DNA from: Methanobacterium sp.
GTDB lineage: Archaea; Methanobacteriota; Methanobacteria; Methanobacteriales; Methanobacteriaceae
Assembly: GCA_003162115.1 (NCBI GenBank)
Contig: PMMV01000120.1
Span: forward strand, 9,810 to 17,380
Reading direction: 5' to 3'
DNA length: 7,571 bases
Below are positions 5,862 to 7,571 of the stretch, piece after piece. Position numbers and translations under genes: made by a program. Within the stretch, counting starts at the first letter, position 1. Each line of letters opens with the position of its first letter. Under the pieces are notes generated by a model that was given only the letters and a program-made list of their open reading frames with translations, ran no database searches and was not told where the DNA came from.

Positions 5862-5978
5862 ACCTTAAACCGGTCTGAAATAAAAAAAAATTTTAGCTTT
5901 TTAACTTACTTTTTTTTTACTACTTATCCCGAGTCCAAATCCATGTAATGGAGAAGATTCCAATAACCTTAAATCGGT
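5862..5978 (+). repeat. Spaced 13-bp repeat (ACCTTAAAYCGGT) in the gap before the coiled-coil gene
   Basis: ACCTTAAACCGGT at 5862-5874 and ACCTTAAATCGGT at 5966-5978 differ by one base and start 104 bp apart, in the 259-bp gap 5789-6047. Both have ACC and GGT at the ends, so each is itself a gapped inverted repeat. The second copy lies about 28 bp upstream of the TATA-like box of the gene at 6048. Between them are T runs (for example 5911-5919) that could end the 34-residue transcript. No gene was seen in this gap. Confidence 0.5.
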
Positions 5979-6007
5979 AAAAATGTTCATTAATCCTTTA
6001 AACAAAA

Positions 6008-6017
6008 ATATTTAAAA
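6008..6017 (+). promoter_or_regulatory. Candidate TATA box for the membrane-anchored coiled-coil gene
   Basis: ATATTTAAAA precedes ATG 6048 by about 30-40 bp, so transcription would start near 6036-6040 with a leader of about 10 nt. The only ribosome-site-like sequence is a weak GGTAGTT at 6039-6045. Confidence 0.45.
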
Positions 6018-6047
6018 AACTTCTAACATAATACAAATGGTAGTTAT

Positions 6048-6479
6048 ATGGTAACAATTCCACATATTCCTCAGAATATATTTTTTATAATTATTGCGGC
6101 TATAGCAGTTGTGGGCTTGATATTCCTGATTATACAATGGAGACGTGTCAGAGTTGCAACAAATAACATTAAATCTCTTACAAAACAAGCCGAACTCAGA
6201 AAGATAGAACTGGTTGAGAGGGATATGGAATCATATCGCATGATAGATCAGAAAGTTTTTACGAAGGATAATGATGAAAAGCTAAATCTTACTAAAGAAG
6301 ATGCTTCTGATATAATGCAGAAAGTAGGATATCTTAACATTGAAATAAATAGTAGGGTGGACCATCTGGAATCAACAACTGAATATCAAAAAATTCAAAA
6401 CCTAATCACGGACATAGGAGAAAAGGAAGATGAACTTGAAAAGAAAAGTGAGAGGTTTAAAAGAGGAAAGATCTTTTAA
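6048..6479 (+). CDS. Membrane-anchored, largely helical protein (function unknown)
   Basis: The 143-residue protein has one N-terminal membrane helix (about 10-30, NIFFIIIAAIAVVGLIFLIIQ) followed at once by basic WRRVRV. By the positive-inside rule the N-terminus is outside and the remaining 110 residues are cytoplasmic. That domain is rich in K, E, D and L and lacks cysteine. It probably forms two amphipathic or coiled-coil stretches (about 36-70 and 86-137), ending in a very charged segment (EKEDELEKKSERFKRGK). I do not recognise a family. This plan suits a scaffold or tether at the inner membrane face. The start ATG is the first in frame; an overlapping five-codon frame from ATG 6037 shares the leader but is probably chance. 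A hairpin-plus-T terminator follows, so the gene is probably monocistronic and convergent with the response regulator. Confidence 0.8.
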   Translation: MVTIPHIPQNIFFIIIAAIAVVGLIFLIIQWRRVRVATNNIKSLTKQAELRKIELVERDMESYRMIDQKVFTKDNDEKLNLTKEDASDIMQKVGYLNIEINSRVDHLESTTEYQKIQNLITDIGEKEDELEKKSERFKRGKIF

Positions 6480-6520
6480 TTTAACTTTAATATTTTAGAG
6501 GGCATTCCACATTCAGGTAT

Positions 6521-6578
6521 TTGATTTCTACTTCTACTAAGAAGGAACTGAAATCAAAATGAATCGTCGATTTTTTTT
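6521..6578 (+). terminator. Two-tier hairpin and T8 terminator after the coiled-coil gene
   Basis: TTGATTTC (6521-6528) pairs perfectly with GAAATCAA (6550-6557). Within it CTTCT (6531-6535) pairs with AGAAG (6540-6544) around an ACTA loop. Thirteen bases later comes a run of eight T (6571-6578). The rest of the 195-bp convergent gap, to 6674, shows no gene. Confidence 0.6.
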
Positions 6579-6674
6579 GAAAGAGAAATGGGATTAATTA
6601 AAATTATAATGGTCGTGTTTGAGAGAGATATTTAGGGCATTTAGAAGGGTTCCCCAATTTTAATAATTAAATAT

Positions 6675-7064
6675 TTAAATTTTTGTTCCTTTTGAATGAT
6701 TATAACAAGCTATTTCAATAGTACTATGTAACTGGAATTCATTGAATGGTTTTATGATGTAACCGTATGGTTCGGCTATTTTTGCTCGTTCTAAAATTTC
6801 ATTGGTATGATAGGCAGTTAGATACACAATGGGAATATCATAAAGATTATGTATCAGTACGGCAGTTTCTATTCCGTCAATGTCTCCTTTTAGCATTATA
6901 TCCATTAAAACTATATCTGGAAATGTTTTTCCTGCAATGCTAATAGCTTCTTCACCTGAATTTGCTGATCCAATTACTTCATAATCCATCGATTCTAAAA
7001 TATGTTTCAAATCTAAAGAAACTAACAATTCATCTTCTACAATTAAAATCTTAAAATCTTCCAA
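6675..7064 (-). CDS. Orphan response regulator, receiver (CheY-like) domain only
   Basis: The 129 residues make one complete receiver domain with no output domain. Visible key residues are the acidic pair E10/D11 (ILIVEDE), the phosphoacceptor D55 (IVLMDIML), T83 (VYLTAY) and K105 (YIIKPF). The DGIETA stretch (63-68) is usual in receivers of this archaeal type. It should be phosphorylated by a histidine kinase and act through protein contacts, since it cannot bind DNA by a known domain. No kinase is encoded in the window; methanogens of this group often have many orphan kinases and receivers. The best start is a TTG at 7064, preceded by GGGGTTGAT on the minus strand; no upstream ATG is available and the fold begins at once. 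TTG starts are weak, so expression may be low. It converges on the gene at 6048 and diverges from the gene at 7456. Confidence 0.92.
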   Translation of the reverse strand: MEDFKILIVEDELLVSLDLKHILESMDYEVIGSANSGEEAISIAGKTFPDIVLMDIMLKGDIDGIETAVLIHNLYDIPIVYLTAYHTNEILERAKIAEPYGYIIKPFNEFQLHSTIEIACYNHSKGTKI

Positions 7065-7110
7065 TTTATCAACCCCAATTATAAATCGTTTTTAACACCA
7101 TCCAAATATC

Positions 7111-7120
7111 AATTAATAAA
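7111..7120 (-). promoter_or_regulatory. Candidate TATA box of the response regulator gene
   Basis: On the minus strand this reads TTTATTAATT. A start about 25 nt on, near 7091, would give a leader of about 27 nt containing the GGGGTTGAT ribosome site. Confidence 0.4.
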
Positions 7121-7230
7121 CATTTTATCAAACAGACATATAATAGTTACGGAAAAGTAGTAAGAACCCTTAAAAAAATCTTCCTTAAAAAATTGTTTAT
7201 AATGTGCAAATATAATTTTTAAAAAAAATC

Positions 7231-7305
7231 TTTAATCATAGATTAAAAGGTTAATTTTGACTTTTATATAAAATAGCAGGATTTTACGCTTCGATTAGTG
7301 TAAAA
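7231..7305. promoter_or_regulatory. Palindromic TATA box flanked by two inverted repeats (divergent control region)
   Basis: TTTTATATAAAA (7262-7273) is a perfect 12-bp palindrome and a strong TATA motif in both directions. To its left TTTAATC-ATA-GATTAAA (7231-7247) is a perfect 7-bp inverted repeat. To its right TTTTACGC (7282-7289) and GTGTAAAA (7298-7305) form an 8-bp stem with one G-T pair and an 8-base loop. The repeat centres lie about 28 and 26 bp from the TATA centre, where a transcript in either direction would begin. Repressor operators at start sites are a reasonable reading. The 390-bp gap (7065-7455) holds no gene. Confidence 0.5.
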
Positions 7306-7320
7306 AAATTTTGAGGATTA

Positions 7321-7340
7321 ATAAATGCTAAATAAATGCT
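7321..7340 (+). repeat. Two 9-bp direct repeats at 11-bp pitch
   Basis: ATAAATGCT occurs at 7321-7329 and 7332-7340, one helical turn apart, between the two TATA candidates of the gene at 7456. It could be a tandem protein-binding site, but chance is possible in such AT-rich DNA. Confidence 0.4.
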
Positions 7341-7394
7341 CATAAAATAACCCTGATAGTTGGGAATTGAGCTTTGTGCCAGACATTACCTGTG

Positions 7395-7403
7395 TTTTAT
7401 ATT
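7395..7403 (+). promoter_or_regulatory. Proximal TATA box candidate for the gene at 7456
   Basis: TTTTATATT puts a start near 7425 and a leader of about 30 nt that includes GAGGTGA at 7445-7451. The stronger palindromic TATA at 7262-7273 would give a leader of about 160 nt, so two promoters are possible. Confidence 0.4.
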
Positions 7404-7455
7404 AATTTGAATACAAAATAATATTTAATTTGGATTACAATTTCGAGGTGAATTG

Positions 7456-7571
7456 ATGAACTCATTTTCTATGGATGATCTAAATACACTGGCTCAGATC
7501 TTTGTTGGTAAGCTATTAACAGCGGATTTTGTGGAAGCATTTAGTCAATTTGATGATCAGATGAAAAAAAG
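7456..7571 (+). CDS. N-terminus of an unrecognised protein (partial, runs off the right edge)
   Basis: Only 38 codons are visible, from ATG 7456, with an excellent ribosome site GAGGTGA at 7445-7451, 4 nt before it. The fragment is soluble and acidic. It begins MNSFSMDDLNTLAQIF and continues through VGKLLTADFVEAFSQFDDQ, which looks like two helices. It has no signal peptide, membrane helix or recognisable motif. It is transcribed away from the response regulator, and the shared control region makes a regulatory or signalling role conceivable, but nothing in the fragment shows it. Confidence 0.75.
   Translation, partial: MNSFSMDDLNTLAQIFVGKLLTADFVEAFSQFDDQMKK

Noticed and set aside
6037..6054. 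Five-codon upstream frame (MVVIW) overlapping the start at 6048
   Set aside because: It is too short to judge, has no ribosome site, and is readily explained by chance; the predicted transcript start is at about the same place.

Overview
The window most likely comes from an AT-rich methanogenic archaeon of the Methanobacterium type. This is inferred from several things. TATA-like boxes sit about 25 bp ahead of inferred starts, and no bacterial -35/-10 pairs stand out. Shine-Dalgarno sequences resemble GGAGGTGA or GGTGAT. The intergenic DNA is very AT-rich and ends in T-run terminators. The protein set (PEP-synthase-like enzyme, small winged-helix protein, holin-domain phosphodiesterase, orphan receiver-domain protein) also fits. 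No rRNA, tRNA, IS element or CRISPR array was seen.

Layout. Positions 1-285 (minus) hold the N-terminal part of a PEP-synthase-like enzyme cut by the window edge. A divergent regulatory region follows, with an exact 12-bp tandem duplication that carries TATA motifs. Next is a 326-residue multi-spanning membrane protein (554-1534) built from three related units, with a cluster of six N-glycosylation sequons in one polar loop. After its terminator comes a 50-residue membrane protein (1750-1902) that may be translated from a leaderless transcript. A two-gene unit follows: a winged-helix protein (2090-2338) and a 673-residue fusion of a four-helix holin-like domain to an alkaline-phosphatase-superfamily phosphodiesterase (2360-4381). 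Facing it is a complete RNase III with a dsRNA-binding domain (4497-5150, minus), which is uncommon in archaea.

The second half is sparse. Positions 5151-5683 are mostly non-coding, with an island of higher G+C at about 5469-5622 that could be a structured RNA or a decayed gene. Then come a 34-residue single-span membrane protein (5684-5788), a non-coding stretch with a spaced 13-bp repeat, an anchored coiled-coil-like protein (6048-6479), and an orphan receiver-domain response regulator (6675-7064, minus). A divergent control region has a palindromic TATA box flanked by two inverted repeats. The start of an unrecognised gene (7456 onward) ends the window.

The window is rich in membrane proteins: five of nine genes are predicted to be membrane-embedded. 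No single multi-gene pathway is evident. The clearest functional unit is the winged-helix/phosphodiesterase pair. The most distinctive single gene is the three-unit membrane protein with the sequon cluster.
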